From positions 124,001 to 188,000 of the forward strand of contig NZ_JACIGJ010000007.1 of the NCBI RefSeq assembly GCF_014197855.1: DNA of 64,000 nucleotides. The letters are read 5' to 3'. How positions within the stretch are numbered: position 1 is the first letter of the stretch; the number at the start of each line of letters is the position of its first letter. The translations under genes were made by a program, and so were the position numbers. The notes under the pieces are model-generated. The model saw only the letters and a program-made list of their open reading frames with translations, was not told where the DNA came from and did no database searches. Below are positions 28,894 through 37,577 of this stretch, in pieces. This stretch comes from Roseospira marina (GTDB taxonomy: Bacteria > Pseudomonadota > Alphaproteobacteria > Rhodospirillales > Rhodospirillaceae).

Positions 28894-29766
28894 ATGAACC
28901 GGGTCCCCCAGGACCGTTCGAGGACCGTTTCCGTGCTGGAGAGCCTGCCCGACCCCGACTGGCCCGCGATCGCGCGGGCCGACGCGCCCGTCAACGCTTC
29001 CCACCTCAGCTATCCCGTCCGGGTCCGCGACGCAGTGCCGGGTGGCGCCATCAGCCTGCCCGGCCTCGCCGACATCTGCCAGGAAGCCGCCGCCCGCAAC
29101 GCCGCCGGCTTCGGCCAGGGCCTGACCGAGACCATGGCCCGGGGTGCGGTCTGGGTCATGAGTCGCATGCGGCTGGCGGTGCGGCGCTATCCCCGCCTCG
29201 GCGAAACGGTGACCGTGGACACCTGGCCGGCAGGGCTGGAGCGCCGCGGCGCCCTGCGCGTCTATCGCCTTGGAGTCGCGGATGAGCCGGTGATCGGCGC
29301 CGCGATTTCGGTCTGGTCGCTGTTCGACCTGGCCACTCGGCGACCGGTGGCGGCGATTGAGGCGGTGTTGGGTGACGTGGCGACGGGGCCCTGTCTGCTG
29401 CCGGTCCCGCCCACCGTGCCGCCCACGGTTCCCGCAAGCCCGGGCGGCGCCGCGCGCGAGCGGGCCTATCCCGTGCATCCGGCCCAGATCGACGTCTACG
29501 GCCACGTCAACCACACCCACCTGATCGCGTGGTGCCTGGGCGAGAACGCGGGCGCCGACGGTGTCGCGGCGTCCCCTCTGTGCCCCCGCGACATGGTGAT
29601 CGGCTTTCGGGCGGAGGCCCGGCCGGACGACACCGTGGTGGCCCGGCGCGATGCCGGACACCCGAACGCCGAACGGGGCGGGCGGGTCGGGTCCGCCCTG
29701 ACCGCCGGTGCGGACGGCCGCGAGATCGCGCGCGCGGTCGCGTGGTACGGATCCGCCGCTCAGTAG
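28894..29766 (+). CDS. Acyl-ACP thioesterase
   Basis: A 290-residue double-hotdog protein of the acyl-ACP thioesterase family, which releases fatty acids from acyl carrier protein. The first hotdog (about 40-180) contains LADICQEAAARNAAGFGQG and WVMSRMRLAVRRYPRLGETV; the second (about 190-285) contains the catalytic-type segment VHPAQIDVYGHVNHTHLIAW (Asn/His) and the DMVIGFRAEARPDDTV strand. Bacterial members are usually uncharacterised in specificity. The ribosome site at the ATG is weak, so a start further downstream is possible. No fatty-acid neighbour supports a pathway. Confidence 0.85.
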   Translation: MNRVPQDRSRTVSVLESLPDPDWPAIARADAPVNASHLSYPVRVRDAVPGGAISLPGLADICQEAAARNAAGFGQGLTETMARGAVWVMSRMRLAVRRYPRLGETVTVDTWPAGLERRGALRVYRLGVADEPVIGAAISVWSLFDLATRRPVAAIEAVLGDVATGPCLLPVPPTVPPTVPASPGGAARERAYPVHPAQIDVYGHVNHTHLIAWCLGENAGADGVAASPLCPRDMVIGFRAEARPDDTVVARRDAGHPNAERGGRVGSALTAGADGREIARAVAWYGSAAQ

Positions 29767-29848
29767 GACCGGAAGACCCGCTCGCCCGTGTCCGTCTTGA
29801 TCCACTCGAACGCGGCGCCCGCCGCAACGGGTTCAGGGGGGCGGGGGT

Positions 29849-30334
29849 TCAGGACGCGGGATCGCCCGGAAGGATCACGTCCCCGGCCCAGAACAGGCCC
29901 AAATCCGTGGCATCAAGCGCAAGGTGGCGTTCGGTCAGGGCGTCCGGCGGCCCCTCATTCCGGAGCAGCACGCGGTGGCTATCGCCGTCCGGCCCCGCCG
30001 ACGCGCCGCAGTCCTCCAGCGCGTCCAGGATGGCCGTGGCTCCATCGCGGAAGATCAGCAGCGCGGGCAGGTGCCCGGTGTGCGCCGGCAGATCCTCCCA
30101 CCGCACCCGCGCGTGCCGCGCCCGCAACTCCAGCGCCTCAGCCACCGCCAGCACCGTGCTGAGCGAAAAGCCATCGCCGGTAATGCCGAACTGTTCGGCC
30201 AGCCGGTCACGATCGCCGGCCACGCCACGATCTGCGGCGATCAGCAGCAGGCGATCCAGGAAACAGCCATTCACGGACGGGCCGGCCGTCTCGGCCGGGG
30301 GCGGGGCCGTGCTGTCGGGGGAGCGGGCGATCAT
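29849..30334 (-). CDS. Orphan C39-peptidase-like domain protein
   Basis: A 161-residue protein. Residues about 20-110 resemble the N-terminal C39-like domain of type I secretion ABC exporters: GCFLDRLLLIAADRG, then LAEQFGITGDGFSLSTVLAVAEALELRARHARVRWEDLPA, and LPALLIFRDGATAILDALED. In exporters this domain holds the unfolded substrate (C39-like) or cleaves its leader (true C39, Cys/His/Asp). A Cys (residue 24) lies near the position of the C39 nucleophile, but the usual His is not evident. Here no membrane or ATPase domain follows: the frame stops after a short C-terminal extension. It sits 54 bp downstream of the EAL-CBS-GGDEF gene on the same strand. Assignment is by pattern only. Confidence 0.6.
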   Translation of the reverse strand: MIARSPDSTAPPPAETAGPSVNGCFLDRLLLIAADRGVAGDRDRLAEQFGITGDGFSLSTVLAVAEALELRARHARVRWEDLPAHTGHLPALLIFRDGATAILDALEDCGASAGPDGDSHRVLLRNEGPPDALTERHLALDATDLGLFWAGDVILPGDPAS

Positions 30335-30388
30335 GGGGGAGACATGGCCCGATCCGCGCCGCGAAGCAAGGGTCGGACGCGATCGGCC

Positions 30389-32455
30389 TTAGCCCGATCC
30401 GATCGCGCCCACCCCCAGCGCGGCCCCGCCCCCGCATCCGACAGCGTCGCAGGTCTCCATGCGGGCGCGTGCGATCTTGCTGGCGGACTGCTTCGCCTTT
30501 TTCTTGTAGACCGCGATCTGACCGGCGATGTCGTCGGCGCTGCGCGCCGCGTGGGCGCGCGGCAGTTCGATCACGGCCGCCGACGCCGTCAGAAGCGGCA
30601 GGTGCCGTTCGTTGCCGTCGCGGTCGCGGCCGATCATATAGCCGCGTTGGCGCGACACCTCGTCGTAGAAGCTCTCGACATCGTTGCGGAAGCGTTCGAT
30701 CAGGTTGCCGATCAAGTCGACGGCGGTATCCCCGTCGTAGTCCTTGAAGCCGACGAAGAAATCATCCCCACCGACGTGCCCCACGAACACATCGTGCTGC
30801 GGCAGCTCCTTGCGCAACAGCTCCGCGAACAGGGTGATCGCGCGATCCCCCTGGCGGTACCCATAGGCGTCGTTGAACGGCTTGAAGTTGTCGAAATCGA
30901 GATACACGATGATCCAGAAGGCCTGATTGTCCAGAAGCGCGTCGGCAATGTACTCGTTGATCATGTTGTTGCCGGGCAGGCGGCTGAGCGGGTTCTGGTC
31001 CCGGGCCATGGCCAGATTTTTCTCACTGATGACCTTGAGCAGCGAGGACGCCGACAGGAAGCCCATGTATTGCCGGTCGCAGGTGATGAGAATGCACTCA
31101 GCCCCGCCGGAGGCCGAAAACACCTCCAGGATCCGCTCCGCCTTAGTGTTCACGTCGGCGACCGGGCAGCGCACGACGAACTCGTCCAGGGTCTTGCCGA
31201 GCGCCCGGTTGCTGAGCAGGTCCTTGCCGTACAAGCTGTAGGTGTATTCCTTCAGGTCCGCCTCGCGCACGATGCCCAGGGGCTCGGCCGAGGCATCGAC
31301 GGCCGGCAGGAAAGTCTGGTCTCGCGCGCGGCGAAACCGCTCGAACACCACGGTCATCGGCGTGCCCAGGGTGATCGGCTCAATGCTCTGGGTCTGGGAG
31401 GTGATCAGCGCGGCATCGCTGCGTGCGGCCCGCTTGTCGGTCTCGTTCAACGCCCGGATGTCGGCGCAATCGTCGGTCAGCACGGCGGGATCGGACACAG
31501 GCGGTCCCACCAGAGGCCCCTGAATGTAATCGCAGCCGGCCTGACGGCAGACGTGGTACTGGTCGACCGTCTCGACGCCCTCCGCCATCACCTGAGTGCC
31601 CATCAGGTGCACCAGATTGATCAGGCTGCCCAGGGTCAACCGCCGGGAGCGGTCCGCCGCCTGGGTTTGCACGAAGAACCGGTCCACCTTGACCAGATCG
31701 GGCCGCGCCAGGGTGAGGAGCGGCAGGCTGGCGGTACCGGCGCCAAAGTCGGAAAGGGCCAGCCGGCCGGACAGGCTCCGCAAGGTCTTGAACAGACGCG
31801 AGAGCTCGGTATGGGCGGCGGCCGCCGCCGGATCCCCCGTGCACAGGGTGTCCAGATTGAAGAACGGCAGCCGCTCCGAGATCATTACGATCACGCTGCT
31901 GGCGTGGATGCCATGGCGCTCCACCTCCACGCGCAGATGGGCGATCAGCGGATCGGCCCACGCGATCATGCGGGTATCGATGGACAGGAACAGCTTCAGC
32001 GAGGCCCGCTCGGTCAGCGCCGCGAACAGGCGCAACGCGCCAGCGTGGGCCGCCTGTACGATGTCCGGCAAGCGGTTGTCCGCCCGCAAGGGATCGGCGG
32101 GCTCGCTGCTGTCGAACGCGCCGTCGAGAAGATCGTCCGGTGAGGCGAAACCCAGGGCGCCCGCGTTGCCGATGACCGCCTCGACCCCGAGCACGCGGCC
32201 GGAATGCGTGCCGACAACCGGATGCAGGACCATGTCGAGGCGTTCGGCGATCTCGGACCACCCGAGGGCGCGGGCCCGCGCGTGGTCCGGTCCAGGCGGG
32301 GCGGCGGTCCCATGCGACATGGTGAAGCGGGGGCGATACCACACGGGATGGCGCCCACCGGCCCACGGATCACCCCAGGCCGCCGCCGGCTGAGGGCTCA
32401 CGGCCGCCCCGCCGGTCCGCGGCACCGTGGGCCGGGCCGAACCCTCGTCTGTCAT
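30389..32455 (-). CDS. EAL-CBS-GGDEF domain protein, probably with a degenerate EAL domain
   Basis: A 688-residue cytoplasmic c-di-GMP-related regulator. The EAL-like domain (about 75-330) has VEAVIGN where active enzymes have E-x-L-x-R, SDFGAGTASL instead of DDFG, but keeps VKVDRFFV, AEGVETV and GCDYIQGPLVG. Two CBS modules (about 345-480) follow, and a C-terminal GGDEF domain (about 490-645) with YLDFDNFKPFNDAYGYRQGD and a GGDDF signature near residue 560, a variant that could still be catalytic. The likely design is a non-catalytic EAL sensing c-di-GMP, CBS modules sensing nucleotides, and a cyclase output. The ATG at 32455 was preferred over upstream in-frame starts because similarity begins just after it. 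Confidence 0.88.
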   Translation of the reverse strand: MTDEGSARPTVPRTGGAAVSPQPAAAWGDPWAGGRHPVWYRPRFTMSHGTAAPPGPDHARARALGWSEIAERLDMVLHPVVGTHSGRVLGVEAVIGNAGALGFASPDDLLDGAFDSSEPADPLRADNRLPDIVQAAHAGALRLFAALTERASLKLFLSIDTRMIAWADPLIAHLRVEVERHGIHASSVIVMISERLPFFNLDTLCTGDPAAAAAHTELSRLFKTLRSLSGRLALSDFGAGTASLPLLTLARPDLVKVDRFFVQTQAADRSRRLTLGSLINLVHLMGTQVMAEGVETVDQYHVCRQAGCDYIQGPLVGPPVSDPAVLTDDCADIRALNETDKRAARSDAALITSQTQSIEPITLGTPMTVVFERFRRARDQTFLPAVDASAEPLGIVREADLKEYTYSLYGKDLLSNRALGKTLDEFVVRCPVADVNTKAERILEVFSASGGAECILITCDRQYMGFLSASSLLKVISEKNLAMARDQNPLSRLPGNNMINEYIADALLDNQAFWIIVYLDFDNFKPFNDAYGYRQGDRAITLFAELLRKELPQHDVFVGHVGGDDFFVGFKDYDGDTAVDLIGNLIERFRNDVESFYDEVSRQRGYMIGRDRDGNERHLPLLTASAAVIELPRAHAARSADDIAGQIAVYKKKAKQSASKIARARMETCDAVGCGGGAALGVGAIGSG

Positions 32456-32639
32456 GTGCCCCTCGCAATCCCCGGATCGTCCGCGTGCAATCACGCCGCA
32501 ACAAGACCGTTGGGACCGGTTGGACAGACCGCCGAGGCTCTCCCACCGGCCCGGGACGTCCATGGGTCACACGCGGCGCACGCGGGCCAGAAACGAAGGC
32601 CAGCATGTCCTATTCGTTGTCCAATGAAAAGCGCTGTCC

Positions 32640-32652
32640 GCCTTTTAAAGGC
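32640..32652. promoter_or_regulatory. Palindrome GCCTTT-T-AAAGGC upstream of the EAL-CBS-GGDEF gene
   Basis: Perfect 6-bp arms around one base, about 185 bp upstream of the gene start and 62 bp downstream of the DUF2336 stop. It could be an operator or part of a short 3'-end hairpin; no T-run supports termination. Confidence 0.3.
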
Positions 32653-32713
32653 ATGACAGTTTCATGATAGGTCTGGATGCGGCCGGCGGGACCGTGCCCG
32701 CGCCCGCCTCTCT

Positions 32714-33844
32714 CTAAAGAACAGCCGGGAGCTGGCTCATCCGACCTAGTAGATACTCTAGATCGTCGGACTCAAAATCAACACCCAAATCGCCGTACTG
32801 GGTCAGGATTCGCTCAATCATGCGGCGGCTGAACCGTTCGCGGTCGTTTTCAAGGCCGTCATAGTCGGTCTGGCGGAACGTATCGACGGCGGCCCGCAGG
32901 GCCGGATAGATCGTTTCCGGCAGCCCCGTCTTGTCGAAGATGCCACGCAGACCCAGGTCGCCCGAATCGTGTACCAGAATCCGGGCGTTGTGCAGCGTCA
33001 CATCGGCCAGATCCGCCATTGCGCATTCCAGGAACACGATATCGCCCATGCAAGCGGCCCGGACGAGGATCGACGGCGTCAGACGCTTGTGCTGGCGGAG
33101 CTGGCGGACCAGCCGCTGCACGCTGAGTTCGGAGGACCCGGTGGACAACCCGATGGTGGCCCGCTCGCGCGAATGCAGCACCAGCTCGGCGGCGGCCTCG
33201 GCCGACAGGGGATGACGCTCCAAAAGCTGCTGACGCAGTGATTCCGAGACCTGATTGACCAGCTTTTCCGCGATGGTAATCGGCAACACCTCGCGTTTGA
33301 TGAGCACGCCCTGCATATGCTCGCTGTCGCCGAAACGATCCACGATCGCCAGCATCGACTCTTCGCTCAGATCGGCCCCCTGATTTCCGGCCAGGACCTC
33401 GACCGCCGGCGCGGTCCCTTCCTGAGCCAGGACCTCGGCCACATCGGAGTCCACCACACTGCGCCGCGCGATCGCCACCTGCTTCGAGGTGCTCTTGCCG
33501 CGCACGATCTCGATCAGATCGGCCGAGGTCAGGACCTCGGAAAACTCCAGGATCGGCAGAGCCACGTTGTCCACGTCGCGGGCCAGCGCCGTGGCCACGT
33601 CGTGTGGCACCAGCGGATTGTCCTTCAGGTTCAACGCCAGCGCCTGGCGAACGCGCACGGCCGCATCCCGGGCCATCAGCCGCAGGATGTCCTCGGCCAT
33701 CCGGCGCTCGGCGTCGGTCAATGAGCGATCGTCGATCTGACGCGCGAGTTTCTCAGCGGTTTCGGCCCGCATGTCCTCCGATGGATCGGCCAACAATCGG
33801 TTGACGTCCTGGATCGACAGTCTGTGGTCGGTCATCGTTCTCAT
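32714..33844 (-). CDS. DUF2336 family protein
   Basis: A 376-residue soluble, all-helical protein of DUF2336, a HEAT-like repeat family expanded in Rhodospirillales. Typical parts are the N-terminal ADPSEDMRAETAEKLARQ, EDILRLMARDAAVRVRQALAL and NPLVPHDVATALARDVDNVALPILEFSEVL. The function is unknown; family members often lie near motility, chemotaxis or signalling genes. Translation may start at 33844 or nine bases inside. It shares a 320-bp divergent region with the caspase-like gene and may be controlled by the CtrA-type box there. Confidence 0.88.
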   Translation of the reverse strand: MRTMTDHRLSIQDVNRLLADPSEDMRAETAEKLARQIDDRSLTDAERRMAEDILRLMARDAAVRVRQALALNLKDNPLVPHDVATALARDVDNVALPILEFSEVLTSADLIEIVRGKSTSKQVAIARRSVVDSDVAEVLAQEGTAPAVEVLAGNQGADLSEESMLAIVDRFGDSEHMQGVLIKREVLPITIAEKLVNQVSESLRQQLLERHPLSAEAAAELVLHSRERATIGLSTGSSELSVQRLVRQLRQHKRLTPSILVRAACMGDIVFLECAMADLADVTLHNARILVHDSGDLGLRGIFDKTGLPETIYPALRAAVDTFRQTDYDGLENDRERFSRRMIERILTQYGDLGVDFESDDLEYLLGRMSQLPAVL

Positions 33845-34164
33845 TCTCGCGACTATGGCTCGCCGACGTTCCGTCTCCGGACCATCCGACTCTGCATCGG
33901 GACTGCCCTACCCAAAGATGGTCGGCCGCGACCTCCGAACATCTCCCTCCGGTGGAACCGTAATCCCGGACGCTTCTTTTGTATAGCCATTGACGCTCTC
34001 CGACGCCGCGAGTCGATGCGCCGGCTGCAACGAGACGGGAGTCCGTTCCGGAGGCGACCGCTGTTTTCCGCCATATGCCGCCAGAACGGTGGCCGTTCGC
34101 GTCGTTTTTTCCTACCTTAAAATCCGTTTAAAACGGCGTGTGCGGGATGGCGGGAGAGCGAATC
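33845..34164. other. Divergent intergenic region, DUF2336 / caspase-like gene
   Basis: A 320-bp gene-free region. The right end (34105-34136) is AT-rich, with TTTTTT, a CtrA-type box and the 13-bp palindrome CCGTTT-A-AAACGG (34124-34136) overlapping it. The rest is of average composition with nothing recognised. Confidence 0.6.
34117..34131. promoter_or_regulatory. CtrA-type box TTAA-N7-TTAA
   Basis: TTAA (34117-34120), seven bases, TTAA (34128-34131): an exact match to the alphaproteobacterial CtrA full-site consensus. It lies 33 bp upstream of the caspase-like start and about 275 bp from the DUF2336 start. Known CtrA targets in this class include motility, cell-cycle and c-di-GMP genes, which fits the EAL/GGDEF and DUF2336 neighbours. 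Confidence 0.6.
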
Positions 34165-36615
34165 ATGGTGGGGCGTCTGATGGCACCGGGTCACGGTCCC
34201 GTATGCGAGAGGGCAGGGTGGGCACATCGGGGAACGGACAGGATCGACCCCACGCGCGAAGGCGCGGACCCTGCCATCCCCGATGAGCACACCGGCGGCG
34301 GACAGCGGATCCGCACGCGGCGGCTCCTGACGCTCATGGTCGGGTGTATGATGCTGGTGAGTGGCGTGCTCGGGGGCGCTCCGGGCCGGGCCGAAGTTTC
34401 GCTGGTCACCGATGGCCTCGATCCGGGCGAAAACCGCGTCGCCTTGGTGATCGGCAACAGCGCCTACCCAACCGGCGCGCTCACCAATCCGACCAACGAC
34501 GCCCTGGACATGGCCAGCGCGCTGAGTCGGGTCGGCTTCGAGGTCACGACTCTGATCGACGCCTCGCACCGAGACATCCGCCGCGCCTACATCGACTTCG
34601 GCCGCCGGCTGTCGGACGGCGGGGTCGGGCTGTTCTACTACGCCGGCCATGGCGTGCAGGTGAACGGGGAGAATTACCTCATCCCGGTCGACGCGGTGAT
34701 CGAGGACGAAGCTCACGTCGAGGTCGAGGGCGTCAACATCAACGAGATCCTCGCCCGCATGGGCGGCGCGCGGAACCGGCTCAACATCGTCATCCTGGAT
34801 GCATGCCGGGACAACCCCTTCCGGTCCGTGATGCGCTCCAGCGGGCCGCGCGGGCTGGCGCGGACCAGCGCGCCCACGGGCACCTACCTAGCCTACGCCA
34901 CGGCCCCGGATCAGGTGGCCCTCGATGGGGAGTCCCGGTCCAACAGCCCCTTCACCGCCGCGCTGGTGGAGGCGATGGAAGAGCCCGGCCACGACCTGGA
35001 CGACGTGTTCCTGGAGGTGCGCCGCGCGGTGCTGGACGAAACGGACGGCAAGCAGGTCCCCTGGGTCAGCACGTCGGTCACCGGCCATTTCTATTTCCGA
35101 CCGCCGGAGGGCACGCGGACCGAGGTCGCCACCGCGACGGCGCCGCGCACACGCTCCCTGGAGCTGTCGGCGCCCTCCATCCCCAACGCGCCGGAGCCCG
35201 GCACGTCCGAGGAGGCGCTGTTCTGGCAATCCATCATGAACAGCGACGAGCCGGCGCTGTACCGCGAGTATCTGTCGCGTTGGCCGGACGGTACGTACGC
35301 GCCGATCGCCGAGGTGCGGCTGGAGCAGCTGGAGTCCCAATCGGCCGAGACCCCTTCAGCCACGACGCCACCCGCCACTACGGCGCCCACGACACCGCCA
35401 CCCGCCGGCACACCCCCGGCCTCGGCCCGTCCCGAGGTCCCTCCTCCGGCAGTCGCGACGCCCCCGACGTCGACCCCGCCCGCAACTCCACCCCAGACCT
35501 CGACCACGCGCCGGTCCGGCGTTCCGCCGGCTCCCGTGCCGTTCGGCGGCACGTCCCCGTCGACCTCGGGATCCGGACCGGATCCGGTGGCCACGGTCCC
35601 CTCGACCGGGCTGTCACCGCCCCCGCCGCGTCCACTGGGCGCCGACGGCAGCAACAATCCGGACGCCATGGACACGGCCGGCCGCACCTCCCTGATGCTG
35701 GCCGCCCGCGACGACGACCAGCGCCGCATCCGGACGCTGCTCAACGCCGGCGCGGCGGTGGACCGCCGGGCGCGGGACGGCCACACCGCACTGACCCTGG
35801 CGGCCCAGAACGGGCATGTGGAGAGCGCCCGCATGCTCATCCGTGCTGGGGCGGACCTGACCATTGAGGGACCGACCGGCCCGGCGTGGCAAACACTCGC
35901 CCGCGTTCCGGGCGGGGAGGCGCTGCTCCAGGACGAGGCCGACGTCCTCCCGGAGGTTGGGGAGGCCCTGCTGGACCCGGGGCGCGCCGAATGGCGCGAG
36001 GTTCAGGCGCGCCTGAACGCGCTGGGCCATAGCGCCGGCGCCGTGGACGGCGTGCCCGGGTCGCAGACCCGCAACGCCCTGCAGGCGTTCCAGAGCGCGC
36101 AAAGCCTGCACGCGACCGGCTACCTGACCGAGGCCAGTCTGACCCGCCTGCGGGCGGTCTCACCGGCGATCCAGATCCCGGCCGAGCCAGCGCCGCCGCG
36201 CCGCGCCGCGCCATCGCCGGCCCCGGAGCCCTCGGCCACCCTGACGACCACGCTTGTGCTGTGCCAAAGCGTAAACGCCGCGCTGGGCGGCGGCGGCGCG
36301 GACATCGCGAACCCCCTCAAAGTCACCCTGGATGACCCCATGGAGGTCGACCGGGTCGAGGTCGACGCCCACGACGACGTCGGCTTTTTCACCAACGCCG
36401 TCCTGAACCTCTACATCGACGACGATTTCATTGGCCGCCGCGACGTCAAATCGGCGGGCAGCGTGCTGACCTACAGCGCCGGACGGACCGGCCGCGTCCT
36501 TGAGTTCTATTCGCGCGAGGAGGACGGACTCACCGGCGATGAAGAAACGTTTATCCGCACGATCAAAATCTACGCCAAACGGCCCGTCGGAACCCCGGAC
36601 GCCGCCTGCCCGTGA
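34165..36615 (+). CDS. Secreted caspase-like (C14) protease with ankyrin, peptidoglycan-binding and C-terminal beta domains
   Basis: An 816-residue orthocaspase. A signal or anchor segment (about 52-78, RRLLTLMVGCMMLVSGVLGG) precedes the C14 domain (about 90-310), with the dyad His162 (FYYAGHGVQVNGENYLIP) and Cys214 (ILDACRDNPF). Next come a helical repeat unit (SIMNSDEPALYREYLSRWPDG), a Thr/Pro linker (about 393-492), two ankyrin repeats (about 497-570), a peptidoglycan-binding module (about 607-662, AVDGVPGSQTRNALQAFQ) and a C-terminal beta-rich domain (about 692-816). The combination suggests a periplasmic, cell-wall-associated caspase-like protein. The ATG at 34165 has a GGGAGAG site six bases upstream; earlier ATGs at 34138 and 34147 lack one. 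Substrate unknown. Confidence 0.85.
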   Translation: MVGRLMAPGHGPVCERAGWAHRGTDRIDPTREGADPAIPDEHTGGGQRIRTRRLLTLMVGCMMLVSGVLGGAPGRAEVSLVTDGLDPGENRVALVIGNSAYPTGALTNPTNDALDMASALSRVGFEVTTLIDASHRDIRRAYIDFGRRLSDGGVGLFYYAGHGVQVNGENYLIPVDAVIEDEAHVEVEGVNINEILARMGGARNRLNIVILDACRDNPFRSVMRSSGPRGLARTSAPTGTYLAYATAPDQVALDGESRSNSPFTAALVEAMEEPGHDLDDVFLEVRRAVLDETDGKQVPWVSTSVTGHFYFRPPEGTRTEVATATAPRTRSLELSAPSIPNAPEPGTSEEALFWQSIMNSDEPALYREYLSRWPDGTYAPIAEVRLEQLESQSAETPSATTPPATTAPTTPPPAGTPPASARPEVPPPAVATPPTSTPPATPPQTSTTRRSGVPPAPVPFGGTSPSTSGSGPDPVATVPSTGLSPPPPRPLGADGSNNPDAMDTAGRTSLMLAARDDDQRRIRTLLNAGAAVDRRARDGHTALTLAAQNGHVESARMLIRAGADLTIEGPTGPAWQTLARVPGGEALLQDEADVLPEVGEALLDPGRAEWREVQARLNALGHSAGAVDGVPGSQTRNALQAFQSAQSLHATGYLTEASLTRLRAVSPAIQIPAEPAPPRRAAPSPAPEPSATLTTTLVLCQSVNAALGGGGADIANPLKVTLDDPMEVDRVEVDAHDDVGFFTNAVLNLYIDDDFIGRRDVKSAGSVLTYSAGRTGRVLEFYSREEDGLTGDEETFIRTIKIYAKRPVGTPDAACP

Positions 36616-36721
36616 TGCGTGAGGGCGGCGGCTTCTCCCGGGCACCCGGCCGGACCCAATACCGACCGACAGAGTCGCGCCAAATCCGGCCCGCGCGGGG
36701 GCCTGAACAGGGAGCAGATCG

Positions 36722-37474
36722 ATGCAGGATGGACCGACGGACGGCACCGCCCCCGTGACGCCCGGGCGACGCCGGAGCGGTGATGTCGTCACGCGACGGA
36801 CCGTGGTGACCACGGCACTGCTGGCGGGCCTGCTGGCCGGGTTTGGTGCCGGTCTGGCGCCGCGTCCGGCGGCGGCCCAGGCCGTGCCCGACGGCTACAC
36901 CTTCAACCAGCGCCTGACGTATCGGATCTTTCGGGGCGACAGCCGGATCGGCCAGACCGTGTTCGAGGTCTACGCGCGCGGCGCCGACCGGACGGTCGTC
37001 ACCCGCACGGTCATCAAGGTCAGCGTGCTGGTGTATTCCTACGCCAGTCAGCACGTCGCCACGGAGGTCTGGGAAAACGGCGAACTGGTCCGTTTGGAAA
37101 CCAAGACCGATGACGACGGCGATGCGTTCCACGTTGAGGGAACCCGGGTCGCCGACGGCTTCCAGGTGATCGGGTCCGAGGGTACGGTCGTCGCACCGCC
37201 CCGCACCCCCCCGAAAAGCTTCTGGAACTACGGCATTCTCAGCGCCAAACAGGTCATCACCACCAAGCGCGGCGCGCTCGCGCCGGTCAAAACGACGCAG
37301 ATGGGGCGCGAACACATCGCCTACAGGGGCGGCAGTGTCGACGCCACCCGGTTCCGGTTCGAAACCGACGACGTCATCGACCTGTGGTACACCGACGAAG
37401 GCTTGCTGGTGAAGGCGCAGCGGGACTCCTTCGGCAGTGACATACTGTATCTGCTGGACACCACGGGCGGTTGA
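36722..37474 (+). CDS. DUF6134-like exported protein
   Basis: A 250-residue protein with a twin-arginine-like export signal (RRTVVTTALLAGLLAGFGAG, cleavage near AAAQA, about residue 58). The mature part is a single beta-rich domain beginning YTFNQRLTYRIFRGDSRIGQ and ending DVIDLWYTDEGLLVKAQRDSF. I recognise it as DUF6134-like, a family of unknown function that resembles lipid-binding barrel proteins of the periplasm. A GGGAGCAG site precedes the ATG. It lies 106 bp downstream of the caspase-like gene, so they may share a transcript. Confidence 0.7.
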   Translation: MQDGPTDGTAPVTPGRRRSGDVVTRRTVVTTALLAGLLAGFGAGLAPRPAAAQAVPDGYTFNQRLTYRIFRGDSRIGQTVFEVYARGADRTVVTRTVIKVSVLVYSYASQHVATEVWENGELVRLETKTDDDGDAFHVEGTRVADGFQVIGSEGTVVAPPRTPPKSFWNYGILSAKQVITTKRGALAPVKTTQMGREHIAYRGGSVDATRFRFETDDVIDLWYTDEGLLVKAQRDSFGSDILYLLDTTGG

Positions 37475-37577
37475 TCCGCGCGCCGGCCCGGGCGGGTCCG
37501 GCGATGCCTTGCTTCCGCCCCATTGACGGGTCACAGACGGGGGCGGATGTCCCCGTCCGCCGCCATGGAGGTTTCGC

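Noticed and set aside
34138-34164. Upstream ATG codons at 34138 and 34147 as the caspase-like start
   Set aside because: Neither has a ribosome site at the right distance, whereas the ATG at 34165 has GGGAGAG six bases upstream.
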